Shown here piece after piece: positions 25,035 to 33,029 of a stretch of 39,510 bases of DNA. The stretch's first letter is position 1, and the number at the start of each line of letters is the position of its first letter. A program made the position numbers and the translations under genes. Below the pieces are notes generated by a model. The model was not told the DNA's origin. It saw nothing but the letters and a program-made list of their open reading frames with translations, and did no database searches. Origin of the DNA: an uncultured Lachnospiraceae bacterium (lineage in GTDB: Bacteria; Bacillota; Clostridia; Lachnospirales; Lachnospiraceae); the NCBI GenBank assembly GCA_947086895.1, contig CAMUAR010000033.1:1-39510 (forward strand). The letters are read 5' to 3'.

Positions 25035-26923
25035 GCGGGGAAGGAAATAAAAAACCAGGGCATGAAATGCCAGGACCTGGCGGTCCAGGAGGAGGACCTC
25101 ATGGAAGGAATTTTGGACGTCCGGTTCAGAAGCCAAAAAATGCAAAGGCATCTGTAAAGCGGTTGATGGGATATTTAAGAAAAGATAAATTAAAATTTGT
25201 TATTGTATTTTTCTGCGTTGCGCTAAGTTCCTTGTCAAATCTTGCAGGAACGTATATTCTTCGCCCGATTATCAACGGGCTGGGCGACAGTTTTACCGAT
25301 TACAGCAATGCTGTAGGAGAAGCAGCAAAGTCCGCGGTGGTATCAGATGCGGTCTCAGGGCTTATAAGAAACCTTTTTTTGATGGCTTGCATCTATGGAA
25401 TTACCGTGATTGCTTCTTATGCCCAGCAGCGCATTATGCTTGGAATCTCGCAGGGAGCATTGTCCGAGATACGAAGCGATCTGTACAAAAAAATGCAGGA
25501 ATTGCCTGTCCGCTACTACGACACGCACAGTCACGGCGAGTTGATGAGCCGGTATACAAATGATATCGACGCGATTGGAGAAATGTTAAATTCAACGATT
25601 GTACAGCTGTTTTCTGGTGCAATTACTGTGATTGGTTCTGTTGTATTGATGTTGTACACCAATGTATGGCTGAGTTTAATTACATTTCTTACACTTCCGG
25701 TACTGATGAAGGCAGGAGCGGCGATTGCGAAGCGCAGCAGAACATTTTTTGGCGAGCAGCAGGCGGCTCTTGGCGCAGTGAACGGCTATATTGAAGAAAG
25801 TGTGACCGGGCAGAAGGTTGTGAAAGTATTTTGTCATGAGGATATTTGTAAAAAAGAATTTGAAGCACTTGCAGATGAGCTGAGAGAAAAACAGATTCGC
25901 GCGCAGTTTTTTGGCGGAATTATGGGACCCGTTATGGGAAATTTAAGCCAGGTCAGCTATTCAATCACGATATGCGCAGGCGGATTGTTATGTATTTTAA
26001 AGGGATTTGACGTCGGAGGGCTTACCATTTTCTCCAACTATTCCAAACAATTTTCTAGACCTGTCAATGAAATATCGCAGCAGATGACCAATATTTTTTC
26101 CGCGCTTGCAGGAGCCGAGCGCGTATTTGCAGTGATGGATGAACAGCCGGAAGAAGCGGACCAGAAAGATGCGCTTGATTTTGAGAATATCCGCGGCGAA
26201 GTTGTTTTGGAGAATGTTACATTCGGTTATAACCCGGATAAAGTGGTGCTGAAAAATATATCGCTCTACGCGAAACCAGGGCAGAAGATTGCGTTTGTCG
26301 GTTCGACAGGTGCTGGAAAAACAACAATTACCAATCTGTTAAATCGTTTTTATGATATTAATTCAGGAAAAATTACAATAGACAAACGCAATATTAAAGA
26401 TTATAAAAAAGATGGTCTGCGCGCTGGAATCGCGATGGTTCTGCAGGATACACACTTATTTACCGGAACAATCCGGGAGAATATCCGCTATGGGCGCTTG
26501 GATGCGACCGATGAAGAAGTCGAGGCAGCAGCAAGAACCGCAAGCGCACACTCTTTTATTATGCGTCTGGAAAAAGGATACGATACTGTGATAGAAGGCG
26601 ACGGCGCAAATTTAAGCCAGGGTCAGAGGCAGCTGTTAAATATTGCGCGGGCGGCAATTTCAAAAGCGCCGATCCTTGTGCTTGATGAGGCGACAAGCTC
26701 CGTTGATACAAGAACGGAGCGGCATATTGAACATGGTATGGATCGCCTGATGAAAAACAGAACAACCTTTGTGATCGCACACCGGCTTTCTACCGTGCGC
26801 AATGCGAATGCGATTATGGTGTTGGAACATGGCGAGATTATCGAGAGGGGAACCCATGAAGATTTGCTTGCTTTAAAGGGAAGGTATTACAGTTTGCACA
26901 CAGGCGCAGTGGAGCTGGACTAA
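25031..26923 (+). CDS. ABC exporter half-transporter, catalytic subunit of the heterodimer
   Basis: 630 residues. An N-terminal Gly/Pro-rich cytosolic tail (residues about 8-36) precedes six membrane spans and an ATPase domain. Walker A is GSTGAGKTT near residue 425, the signature is the variant LSQGQRQ near 528, Walker B LVLDEATSSVD carries the catalytic Glu and the switch motif is AHRLST with His. Thus one good and one degenerate ATP site are expected when paired with the upstream subunit. The ATG overlaps the upstream TGA (ATGA), indicating translational coupling. Substrate unknown. Confidence 0.92.
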   Translation: MSGEGNKKPGHEMPGPGGPGGGPHGRNFGRPVQKPKNAKASVKRLMGYLRKDKLKFVIVFFCVALSSLSNLAGTYILRPIINGLGDSFTDYSNAVGEAAKSAVVSDAVSGLIRNLFLMACIYGITVIASYAQQRIMLGISQGALSEIRSDLYKKMQELPVRYYDTHSHGELMSRYTNDIDAIGEMLNSTIVQLFSGAITVIGSVVLMLYTNVWLSLITFLTLPVLMKAGAAIAKRSRTFFGEQQAALGAVNGYIEESVTGQKVVKVFCHEDICKKEFEALADELREKQIRAQFFGGIMGPVMGNLSQVSYSITICAGGLLCILKGFDVGGLTIFSNYSKQFSRPVNEISQQMTNIFSALAGAERVFAVMDEQPEEADQKDALDFENIRGEVVLENVTFGYNPDKVVLKNISLYAKPGQKIAFVGSTGAGKTTITNLLNRFYDINSGKITIDKRNIKDYKKDGLRAGIAMVLQDTHLFTGTIRENIRYGRLDATDEEVEAAARTASAHSFIMRLEKGYDTVIEGDGANLSQGQRQLLNIARAAISKAPILVLDEATSSVDTRTERHIEHGMDRLMKNRTTFVIAHRLSTVRNANAIMVLEHGEIIERGTHEDLLALKGRYYSLHTGAVELD

Positions 26924-27027
26924 TCAAAAAATACTGTTCGTTTTCTTTTCTATTCTAATCACGATTTCCAATAAATATAATGTATATAGGGCAGCAGAAA
27001 ATACTAGATTTTTCGACTGCCCTGTTG

Positions 27028-27033
27028 TATAAT
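27028..27033 (+). promoter_or_regulatory. possible -10 box ahead of nfnA
   Basis: TATAAT lies about 100 bp upstream of nfnA. It is preceded by an inverted repeat GGGCAG...CTGCCC (about 26990-27022) that may end the ABC operon. The -35 position shows only a weak TAGATT. Confidence 0.4.
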
Positions 27034-27135
27034 AGGGAAAGCAAGACGTAACAGCAGTGCTGAAATTGCAAAACAGAGGAGCAAAACGCTGGGTTGTAAT
27101 ATGCTGGAAACAATTATAAAATTAGGAGAGTTGGT

Positions 27136-28020
27136 ATGTACAAGATTACAAAAAAGGAATTCCTGGCAGACAATATCTTTCTTATGGATATTGAGGCGCC
27201 GCGCGTGGCAAAAAGCTGTTATCCGGGACAGTTCGTCATTGTAAAGATGGACGAGAAAGGGGAGCGCATCCCGCTGACCGTATGCGATTATAACAGAGAA
27301 AAAGGGATTGTTACAATTGTTGTCCAGACGATTGGAGCTTCGACAAAAATGATGGCGGAGTACAACGAGGGAGATTATCTTCGTGATTTCACCGGACCGC
27401 TTGGATGTAAGTCGGAGCTGATTGACGAGCCGATTGATGAATTGAAAAAGAAAAAGATCCTGTTTGTCGGCGGCGGTCTTGGCACTGCGCCGGTCTATCC
27501 GCAGGTTAAGTGGATGAAAGAGCAGGGCGTCGATGTAGACTGTATTATTGGGGCGAGAAATAAGAGCCTGATTATTCTCGAAGAAGAGATGAAGAAAGTG
27601 GCGAAGAATACATACGTTGCGACAGACGACGGCTCTTATGGTTTTCATGGCAATGTGAATGATAAGATCAAAGATCTGGTAAATAACGAGGGAAAAAAAT
27701 ACGACCTTGTTGTAGCGATTGGACCGCTGATTATGATGAAGTTTGTGTGCCTGCTTACAAAAGAGCTTGGCATTAAGACGGTTGTCAGCATGAATCCGAT
27801 TATGGTTGATGGCACTGGTATGTGCGGCGCATGCCGTTTGACCGTCGGCGGCGAGGTGAAATTTGCATGTGTTGACGGACCGGAATTTGACGGGCATCTG
27901 GTTAATTTTGACGAGGCAATGAAGAGGCAGCAGATGTACCGCACCGAGGAGGGACGCGCCAAATTGCGTGAGAAGGAAGGCGCGACACATCATGGCGGTT
28001 GTGGTCACTGCGGTGATTAA
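27136..28020 (+). CDS. nfnA: NfnA-type FAD/[2Fe-2S] subunit of NADH-dependent ferredoxin:NADP+ oxidoreductase
   Basis: A 294-residue member of the dihydroorotate dehydrogenase electron-transfer/SudB family. The N-terminal FAD barrel includes ERIPLTVCDYN; the nucleotide domain has FVGGGLGTAPVYPQ. The C-terminal part has GMCGACRLTVGGEVKFACVDG, with cysteines for a [2Fe-2S] cluster, and closes HHGGCGHCGD. With NfnB downstream it forms the electron-bifurcating transhydrogenase linking NADH, NADPH and ferredoxin (family knowledge). SudB-type sulfide dehydrogenase annotations describe the same family. GGAGAGTT precedes ATG 27136. Confidence 0.88.
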   Translation: MYKITKKEFLADNIFLMDIEAPRVAKSCYPGQFVIVKMDEKGERIPLTVCDYNREKGIVTIVVQTIGASTKMMAEYNEGDYLRDFTGPLGCKSELIDEPIDELKKKKILFVGGGLGTAPVYPQVKWMKEQGVDVDCIIGARNKSLIILEEEMKKVAKNTYVATDDGSYGFHGNVNDKIKDLVNNEGKKYDLVVAIGPLIMMKFVCLLTKELGIKTVVSMNPIMVDGTGMCGACRLTVGGEVKFACVDGPEFDGHLVNFDEAMKRQQMYRTEEGRAKLREKEGATHHGGCGHCGD

Positions 28021-28066
28021 ATAATCAAAAAGCAGAAAAAGAAAATCTACCGCACTTTGTGTCTGC

Positions 28067-28108
28067 GCGCTGCTTGACATAAAGCTGCATACATGCAAAG
28101 AGCAGCGC
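28067..28108 (+). promoter_or_regulatory. nested hairpin just upstream of the nfnB ribosome site
   Basis: Arms GCGCTGCT (28067-28074) and AGCAGCGC (28101-28108) enclose a smaller TGCAT-AC-ATGCA hairpin. It lies in the 104-bp nfnA-nfnB gap and may set the ratio of the two subunits or stabilise the transcript. The right side resembles the leader at 5800-5845. Confidence 0.45.
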
Positions 28109-28124
28109 AGAAATGGGGACTGTA

Positions 28125-29513
28125 ATGGAAGTTGACGTGTTAAAAAGAGTGCCTGTCCGGGAGCAAGACCCAAAGGTCAGAGCGACAAACTTTGAGGAAG
28201 TATGTCTGGGCTATAATAAAGAAGAAGCGATGGCAGAGGCGACACGCTGCTTAAAATGTAAAAATCCGCAATGTCAGAAAGGCTGTCCGGTCAATATTGA
28301 TATTCCGTCGTTTATCCGCGAGATCGAAGCAGGAAAGATTGAGGATGCTTACCGGGTGATTAGTATGTATTCTGCACTTCCGGCAATCTGCGGACGTGTC
28401 TGCCCGCAGGAGAGTCAGTGCGAGGCGAAATGTGTCCGCGGGATAAAAGGCGAGCCGGTTTCGATTGGAAAGCTGGAGCGATTTACTGCTGACTGGGCAA
28501 GGGAGAATGGAGTTCAACCAGAGCCGCCAAAGGAGAAGAAGGGCAAGAAAGTTGCAGTGATTGGCTCCGGTCCGGCGGGACTTACCTGCGCCGGTGATCT
28601 GGCAAAAGCAGGGTATGATGTAACGATTTTCGAGGCGCTGCACGAGCCGGGCGGCGTGCTGGTATATGGTATTCCTGAATTCCGTTTGCCGAAACAGGCA
28701 GTTGTCGCAGCGGAAATTGAAAATGTAAAAGCGCTTGGCGTGACCATAGAGACAAACGTTGTAATTGGAAAGTCCACAACCATTGACGAGCTGTTGAATG
28801 AGGAAGGGTTTGACGCGGTGTTTATCGGTTCTGGCGCGGGACTTCCAAAGTTTATGGGCATTCCGGGAGAAAATGCAAACGGCGTATTTTCTGCAAATGA
28901 GTTTTTGACAAGAAATAATTTGATGAAGGCATTTAAAGACGAGTATGATACTCCGATCTTCAAAGGGAAAAAGGTGGCGGTTGTCGGCGGCGGAAATGTT
29001 GCGATGGATGCTGCAAGAACCGCATTGCGTCTTGGCGCTGAAGTACATATTGTGTACCGCCGCGGCGAGTCTGAGCTTCCTGCGCGTGTGGAGGAAGTTC
29101 ATCATGCGAAAGAAGAGGGGATTATCTTTAACCTTCTTACAAATCCAAAGGAAATTCTTGTGGATGAAAACGGCTGGGTATGTGGTATGAAGTGCGTGGA
29201 GATGGAGCTTGGCGAGCCGGATGCATCGGGCAGACGCAGACCAGTAGAAAAAGCAGGTTCCGAATTTGAGCTTGAGCTGGATGCTGTGATTATGTCGCTT
29301 GGAACAAGCCCGAACCCTCTGATTTCCTCAACAACCAAAGGTCTTGAAATCAACAGCCACAAGTGCATTATCGCGGAGGAAGAAACCGGTATGACTTCAA
29401 AGAAGGGCGTATATGCCGGCGGCGATGCCGTGACAGGCGCTGCCACCGTAATTTTGGCGATGGGCGCAGGCAAAGCGGCTGCGAAGGGAATTGATGAATT
29501 CCTTTCACATTGA
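28125..29513 (+). CDS. nfnB: NfnB / homotetrameric glutamate synthase small-subunit-like NADPH oxidoreductase
   Basis: A 462-residue enzyme of the GltD/NfnB family. The N-terminal ferredoxin-like region has CLKCKNPQCQKGCPV and CGRVCPQESQCEAKCVRG for two [4Fe-4S] clusters. VIGSGPAGLTCAGDLA is the FAD loop, VVGGGNVAMDAARTALRLGA the NADP loop, and VYAGGDAVTGAATVILAMGAG the closing FAD contact. Pairing with nfnA favours NfnB over a lone glutamate synthase chain, and no large gltB-type gene is near. ATG 28125 follows GGGGAC; an ATG 12 bp earlier is in frame but lacks a ribosome site. Confidence 0.9.
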   Translation: MEVDVLKRVPVREQDPKVRATNFEEVCLGYNKEEAMAEATRCLKCKNPQCQKGCPVNIDIPSFIREIEAGKIEDAYRVISMYSALPAICGRVCPQESQCEAKCVRGIKGEPVSIGKLERFTADWARENGVQPEPPKEKKGKKVAVIGSGPAGLTCAGDLAKAGYDVTIFEALHEPGGVLVYGIPEFRLPKQAVVAAEIENVKALGVTIETNVVIGKSTTIDELLNEEGFDAVFIGSGAGLPKFMGIPGENANGVFSANEFLTRNNLMKAFKDEYDTPIFKGKKVAVVGGGNVAMDAARTALRLGAEVHIVYRRGESELPARVEEVHHAKEEGIIFNLLTNPKEILVDENGWVCGMKCVEMELGEPDASGRRRPVEKAGSEFELELDAVIMSLGTSPNPLISSTTKGLEINSHKCIIAEEETGMTSKKGVYAGGDAVTGAATVILAMGAGKAAAKGIDEFLSH

Positions 29514-29617
29514 TAAAGTTTTTGAATAAGTATAACAAATTGAACAGGAAATTTTTGTCTGTTTACTGTAGCGATTGTATGATATTATAAATGACAAATT
29601 TTATATGATTTGTGCAT

Positions 29618-29658
29618 AAGAAACTGCTGCCTCTATTGGTTGGATGCAGCAGTTTCTT
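29618..29658 (+). terminator. perfect 13-bp hairpin, probable terminator of the nfn operon
   Basis: AAGAAACTGCTGC (29618-29630) pairs perfectly with GCAGCAGTTTCTT (29646-29658). The T run after it is weak (AAAGTATTTTATTT), so termination may be partial. Confidence 0.6.
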
Positions 29659-29722
29659 AAAGTATTTTATTTACAGTTGATTATTTACTTATGCATTTGT
29701 TGTTAAGATGTAGGAAAAGGTC

Positions 29723-29751
29723 TTGAAACTTATATTTTCTTATGGTATAGT
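29723..29751 (+). promoter_or_regulatory. promoter for the GNAT / unknown / SecB-like cassette
   Basis: TTGAAA at 29723-29728, a 17-bp spacer and TATAGT at 29746-29751, about 77 bp before the first gene. A strong ribosome site TTGGAGG at 29791-29797 precedes a TTG at 29806 that opens a 25-codon frame ending inside the GNAT gene. Confidence 0.65.
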
Positions 29752-29827
29752 GAAAATAGCAGGGTTAGTGTAAAAATATTATTAGTTAAATTGGAGGTAT
29801 TTTTCTTGCCAGAATTGAAGGGAAATT

Positions 29828-30373
29828 ATGGGCGAAATTCATATTCAACGATTAGAGAAAGATGTGTCAAAAGAAACTTTTGACTGTGGTAATAATAGTA
29901 TAAATAATATGATATTTGAATCGTATTATCCGACGTTATTACAACATGCGTATACTTATGAGGTGACAAGTGTTAATGCTTCAAAAGTTATTTTGGGATA
30001 TTTTATGATTCTTTTTAAAACCTTGCCAATTGAGGAATGCCCTGATGATATATCAGGATATTTTTGTGATTTTGTAAATTCTTGTTGTGCTTTACACATA
30101 AAATGTGTTGCAGTTCAAAAGAAATATCAAAATAGAATGATAGGTACAAGTATTGTAAAAACTATTGTAAAACATGTTTTGGATTTAAGTAAAAGGTGGC
30201 CTGTTTTGCTTATTACTATTGACGCTTTAAAAGAGAAGATTGAATGGTATAAGAAATTAGGGTTTTTACCGTTTAAAGAAGAAGATATTGATAATATGGA
30301 ACCAACAATTACTATGTATATTGATTGTATAAGTGATAGAAGTATCGTTAAAAATTATATCGAACAATTATAG
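29828..30373 (+). CDS. GNAT-family acetyltransferase, candidate toxin of a toxin-antitoxin-chaperone cassette
   Basis: 181 residues. FDCGNNSINNMI near residue 19 resembles the F-CG---ln--- start of TacT/AtaT-type GNAT toxins. LHIKCVAVQKKYQNRMIGTSIV (about 92-113) holds the acetyl-CoA loop Q-K-Y-Q-N-R-M-I-G, and IEWYKKLGFLPF is the usual closing motif with the conserved Tyr. GNAT toxins of this type acetylate aminoacyl-tRNA (family knowledge); whether this one does is not visible. The usual ribbon-helix-helix partner is absent. Instead an unknown gene starts 14 bp downstream and a SecB-like gene follows. AT-rich like its two partners. The GNAT call is firm; the toxin role is inference. Confidence 0.75.
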   Translation: MGEIHIQRLEKDVSKETFDCGNNSINNMIFESYYPTLLQHAYTYEVTSVNASKVILGYFMILFKTLPIEECPDDISGYFCDFVNSCCALHIKCVAVQKKYQNRMIGTSIVKTIVKHVLDLSKRWPVLLITIDALKEKIEWYKKLGFLPFKEEDIDNMEPTITMYIDCISDRSIVKNYIEQL

Positions 30374-30387
30374 GAAGGGGCTTTGGA

Positions 30388-30894
30388 ATGGATAATAAAT
30401 TAGTTGTTTCAAGGCGTATGCTATATGAAATATTAGATTCTGATTCCGAAAGGACGCATTTAAGAGATGCATTTTTTAATAGAGTAGAGCAGACCGTATC
30501 AATATCGGAAGAACAGAATGGTTTTACAGTAAAAATTGATGATCTTGACTTGTCCTTTTTACAAGAGAGCAAAGAAAAAGAAGTTTTAATGATAACTGAT
30601 ACGATATCGTATCCGCATACGTTTAATAAAACAATACAAAGCGTATCAATATTTGAAGAACAAAATGGTTTTACAGTAAAAGTTGATGACCTTGATTTAT
30701 CCTTTTTGCAAGAGAGCGAAGAAAAAGAAGTTTTAATGATAACCGATACGATGATACCGCAAACTATGTTTTGTCCTCATGTTTCTTATACTGCGGAAAT
30801 AGATTTGGAGGGAATTTTAAGAAGCAGAATGTATTTAGGAGGGCAGGAGCGCCAATTTAAAGTTAATAGTAAACAGCAAAATGTTGCTGCATAA
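30388..30894 (+). CDS. unknown protein with 49-residue internal duplication, candidate antitoxin in the GNAT-SecB cassette
   Basis: 168 residues, no family recognised. After a 33-residue head (MDNKLVVSRRMLYEILD) comes EEQNGFTVKIDDLDLSFLQE, followed by EKEVLMITDT; the block is repeated 49 codons later almost unchanged. The tail, residues about 127-168, has EIDLEGILRSRMYLGGQERQ. The middle position between a GNAT candidate toxin and a SecB-like chaperone is where chaperone-dependent antitoxins sit in known toxin-antitoxin-chaperone operons. The tail could be the chaperone-addiction segment (inference). No DNA-binding fold is obvious. The AGGAAGGGG ribosome site is good and spacing to both neighbours is short. 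Confidence 0.6.
   Translation: MDNKLVVSRRMLYEILDSDSERTHLRDAFFNRVEQTVSISEEQNGFTVKIDDLDLSFLQESKEKEVLMITDTISYPHTFNKTIQSVSIFEEQNGFTVKVDDLDLSFLQESEEKEVLMITDTMIPQTMFCPHVSYTAEIDLEGILRSRMYLGGQERQFKVNSKQQNVAA
30495..30755 (+). repeat. in-frame direct repeat of about 114 bp at a 147-bp period
   Basis: CGTATCAATAT at 30495 and again at 30642 begin two long stretches with few substitutions, mostly silent or conservative (for example I/V in the FTVK-DDLDLSFLQES segment). The offset of 147 bp is exactly 49 codons. Confidence 0.85.
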
Positions 30895-30920
30895 AAGATA
30901 ATCAGGAAAGTTGAGGAAAT

Positions 30921-31304
30921 ATGAAAAAGAGTATTTATCAGTTCAGCGAGCCTCGTTTGTGTAAATTAGAATTTGATTTGTGTAATGATTTTGTATTGCG
31001 GGAAAATACAGAGTGTAATATACAGCTGAAACTGGAAACAAAAATTCAAAAGAAAGATGCTGATGAAGCAGTTGTACTATTACAGGTACTCCTTGAGGGA
31101 GATGCTCCCTATAAAATTATAGCAGAAGAATCAGCAAACTTTAAGTGGAATATGGGGGAAGTAGATGAAAGTGATGTAGAAAAATTTTTACAGCAAAATG
31201 CTCCTACATTATTGCTGGGTTATATAAGACAGATTATATCTACCGTTACTGCTGCTTCTGGTTATGGTGCTTATAATATACCATTTATCAATTTTATACA
31301 GTAA
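30921..31304 (+). CDS. SecB-like chaperone
   Basis: 127 residues. The C-terminal VEKFLQQNAPTLLLGYIRQI, then ISTV and NIPFINFIQ, match the SecB block that in E. coli reads AYCPNILFPYARECI and LAPVNF; the central IQLKLETKIQKKDADEAVVL matches the SecB beta-sheet edge. SecB keeps proteins unfolded for export in Proteobacteria. Outside them, SecB-like proteins are often encoded with toxin-antitoxin genes and stabilise the antitoxin, as with Rv1957 of Mycobacterium tuberculosis (established). It is the last gene of the three-gene cassette, has a TTGAGGAAAT ribosome site and is followed by a strong terminator. Low similarity is normal for this family; I judge the fold likely. Confidence 0.75.
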   Translation: MKKSIYQFSEPRLCKLEFDLCNDFVLRENTECNIQLKLETKIQKKDADEAVVLLQVLLEGDAPYKIIAEESANFKWNMGEVDESDVEKFLQQNAPTLLLGYIRQIISTVTAASGYGAYNIPFINFIQ

Positions 31305-31370
31305 GAGAAAAGTATACGTAAAATATATTTTTTAAAGATTATCTGAGTACTATTTATGATGGATATTTAA

Positions 31371-31410
31371 AAAAAGAACTTTAATTAATTAAAATTAAAG
31401 TTCTTTTTTT
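31371..31410 (+). terminator. Rho-independent terminator after the SecB-like gene
   Basis: A perfect 16-bp inverted repeat, AAAAAGAACTTTAATT (31371-31386) and AATTAAAGTTCTTTTT (31393-31408), flanked by A and T runs. Probably bidirectional; it closes the GNAT/unknown/SecB cassette. Confidence 0.9.
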
Positions 31411-31798
31411 GTAAACTTACTATAGAGGATAACAACAAAGTTGTGTGGGGAAAGCCGTCTGAGCTATTTAAATAATAAATTATGTCAATTTTTACTGAAA
31501 TTTAATGTAAAAGAGAAGAAAAAGTATTTTTATTACGAAAAATTGTAGAATTTGCTTGAAGCTTCTTTGTATTTGTGATATGCTGGAAACGAAATTTTTT
31601 GTTTCGATTTTTAGATTGGATTTAGCGGCTTTATTATAATATAAAATATTTTACAAAAATATGGAAAATGTGTTTTAGGAATTTTTGTTGTATAAAGCGG
31701 TAATCCTTATAAATATCTAGATGAAATATATCTGAAAATTTATTTGATCTAAAAACCTAATAATTATATATATTAAATTATAGAGAGGAAGTTCAAGT
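31411..31798. promoter_or_regulatory. 388-bp non-coding stretch with one candidate promoter
   Basis: TTGAAG at 31556-31561, a 17-bp spacer and TATGCT at 31579-31584 with an extended TGA just before it could drive the downstream membrane protein, leaving a leader of about 210 nt. I looked for a riboswitch fold in that leader and did not recognise one. Confidence 0.4.
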
Positions 31799-32587
31799 AT
31801 GAACTATGACGAGGGAAGAGACAACTTGGCAAGGTGGTTCGTTTTCCTGGCAGGTTTATTGATCATTGCTTTTACAGCATTTGATCTTTTTCATTTTCTT
31901 CCGGCTGTGTCGGATGCATTTAAGCTTGCAGGAATTGTATTATGCTTCCTGTTTACTGTGGTGATCGTTTGTTTGAGAGGGGCGGATTTTGACCGTGTTG
32001 TTTTGATGGTTTCCTTGTTTTTTGCTATAATCGCGGACGCGCTTTTATTGTTTACGCCGTTTTACTTTTGGGGAGTGTTAATATTCTGCATTGTGCAGGA
32101 GCTTCAGAGCGTGCGTATATTTTCGATCCGGCGTTCGGTGGTTCGGATGGACGGCAGAATATCCGCTTCTTACCGAAGTTACAAAGTACGTAATTATGTT
32201 TTGCTTTTAAATCTGATTCAGCTTCTATTTGCTGCTGTTCCAGTGGCAATATCGTTTTTTGTGGATATCCCGCAAGTGGAGTTAATCAGTGTCAGCGTGT
32301 TTTATATTGTGGGATTTATCGGCAACTTAATACCGCTTGGAACAATCAGCCGTGATGTCAGGCTGCTGGATGATATGCTTCCGCTGCGCCTTTATTTTAT
32401 CGGAATGCTGCTTTACTTTATCTGTGACATTCTCCTTGGCGTTTTTCGGATACCAGAATACTTGCCGGTATTGCCGCAGTTAAAAGATGGAATACAGTAT
32501 GCTTTGCTTGTAATATGGCCGCTGTATTTGGCAGGGATGGTCTGCATCGCACTTGGCGGGCTGAGAAGCCAGAGATTTTATTCTTGA
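31799..32587 (+). CDS. YhhN-like integral membrane protein
   Basis: 262 residues with about seven to eight membrane spans. Two segments, SLFFAIIADALLLFTPFYF and LLYFICDILLGVFRI, recall the paired small/hydrophobic-D-LL motifs of the YhhN (TMEM86/lysoplasmalogenase) family, here with Ala-Asp and Cys-Asp in place of Gly-Asp. If correct it may hydrolyse ether lipids, but many bacterial members are uncharacterised. GAGAGGAAG precedes ATG 31799. Monocistronic by position, with a terminator upstream and a repeat element downstream. The membrane call is firm; the family is a moderate guess. Confidence 0.6.
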   Translation: MNYDEGRDNLARWFVFLAGLLIIAFTAFDLFHFLPAVSDAFKLAGIVLCFLFTVVIVCLRGADFDRVVLMVSLFFAIIADALLLFTPFYFWGVLIFCIVQELQSVRIFSIRRSVVRMDGRISASYRSYKVRNYVLLLNLIQLLFAAVPVAISFFVDIPQVELISVSVFYIVGFIGNLIPLGTISRDVRLLDDMLPLRLYFIGMLLYFICDILLGVFRIPEYLPVLPQLKDGIQYALLVIWPLYLAGMVCIALGGLRSQRFYS

Positions 32588-32657
32588 CTGGTGTGATAGA
32601 AATATAAAAAACAGAGTTTTTCAATAGAATTATCTGTAATAATTTTATTGAGATTGT

Positions 32658-32798
32658 TAGAGCGTATTTGAAAATGAAAAATTGCACAAAATCAAAAGAA
32701 AAAATCTATAAAACAAAAAATTGGAGTTTCATTTTTTTATCATTCCTTGTACTTTTCGGCATATTGATCAACGACATGGAATTTTCAAACGCGCTTTA
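32658..32798. mobile_element. MITE-like element with 18-bp terminal inverted repeats
   Basis: The left end TAGAGCGTATTTGAAAAT (32658-32675) and right end ATTTTCAAACGCGCTTTA (32781-32798) are inverted repeats with 15 of 18 positions matching. The 141-bp element has no coding capacity. Its internal right part (32745-32788) recurs at 35436-35479. Confidence 0.65.
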
Positions 32799-33029
32799 GA
32801 GTATATTTGAAAATTCAATATGGTATAAATTTACAAATTACGCTGAAAGAAAAATAGGAAAGTATCGTTGTATTTTGGAGCGTTTTATGCAAAAAATTGT
32901 CTGGAATACCGAATGATTTTCAAACATTGGCAGTTAAGTGTAAGAGATATTGTAAAGCGTTTTGAGGGGAAAAATTAGGTTGTTTGATCGTACAAAGTAA
33001 AATTTATGCTGCGTGAGGAAAGGAAAAAT

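Noticed and set aside
27004..28173. 389-residue minus-strand frame opposite nfnA
   Set aside because: It mirrors a strongly recognisable nfnA on the other strand, has no family features and extends across the nfnA-nfnB gap.
29828..30373. Classical GNAT toxin with a ribbon-helix-helix (DUF1778-type) antitoxin
   Set aside because: No ribbon-helix-helix gene lies upstream or downstream; the neighbour at 30388 lacks that pattern.
31411..31798. Riboswitch in the long leader before the YhhN-like gene
   Set aside because: I looked for conserved c-di-GMP, SAM, TPP, flavin and lysine motifs and found no match.
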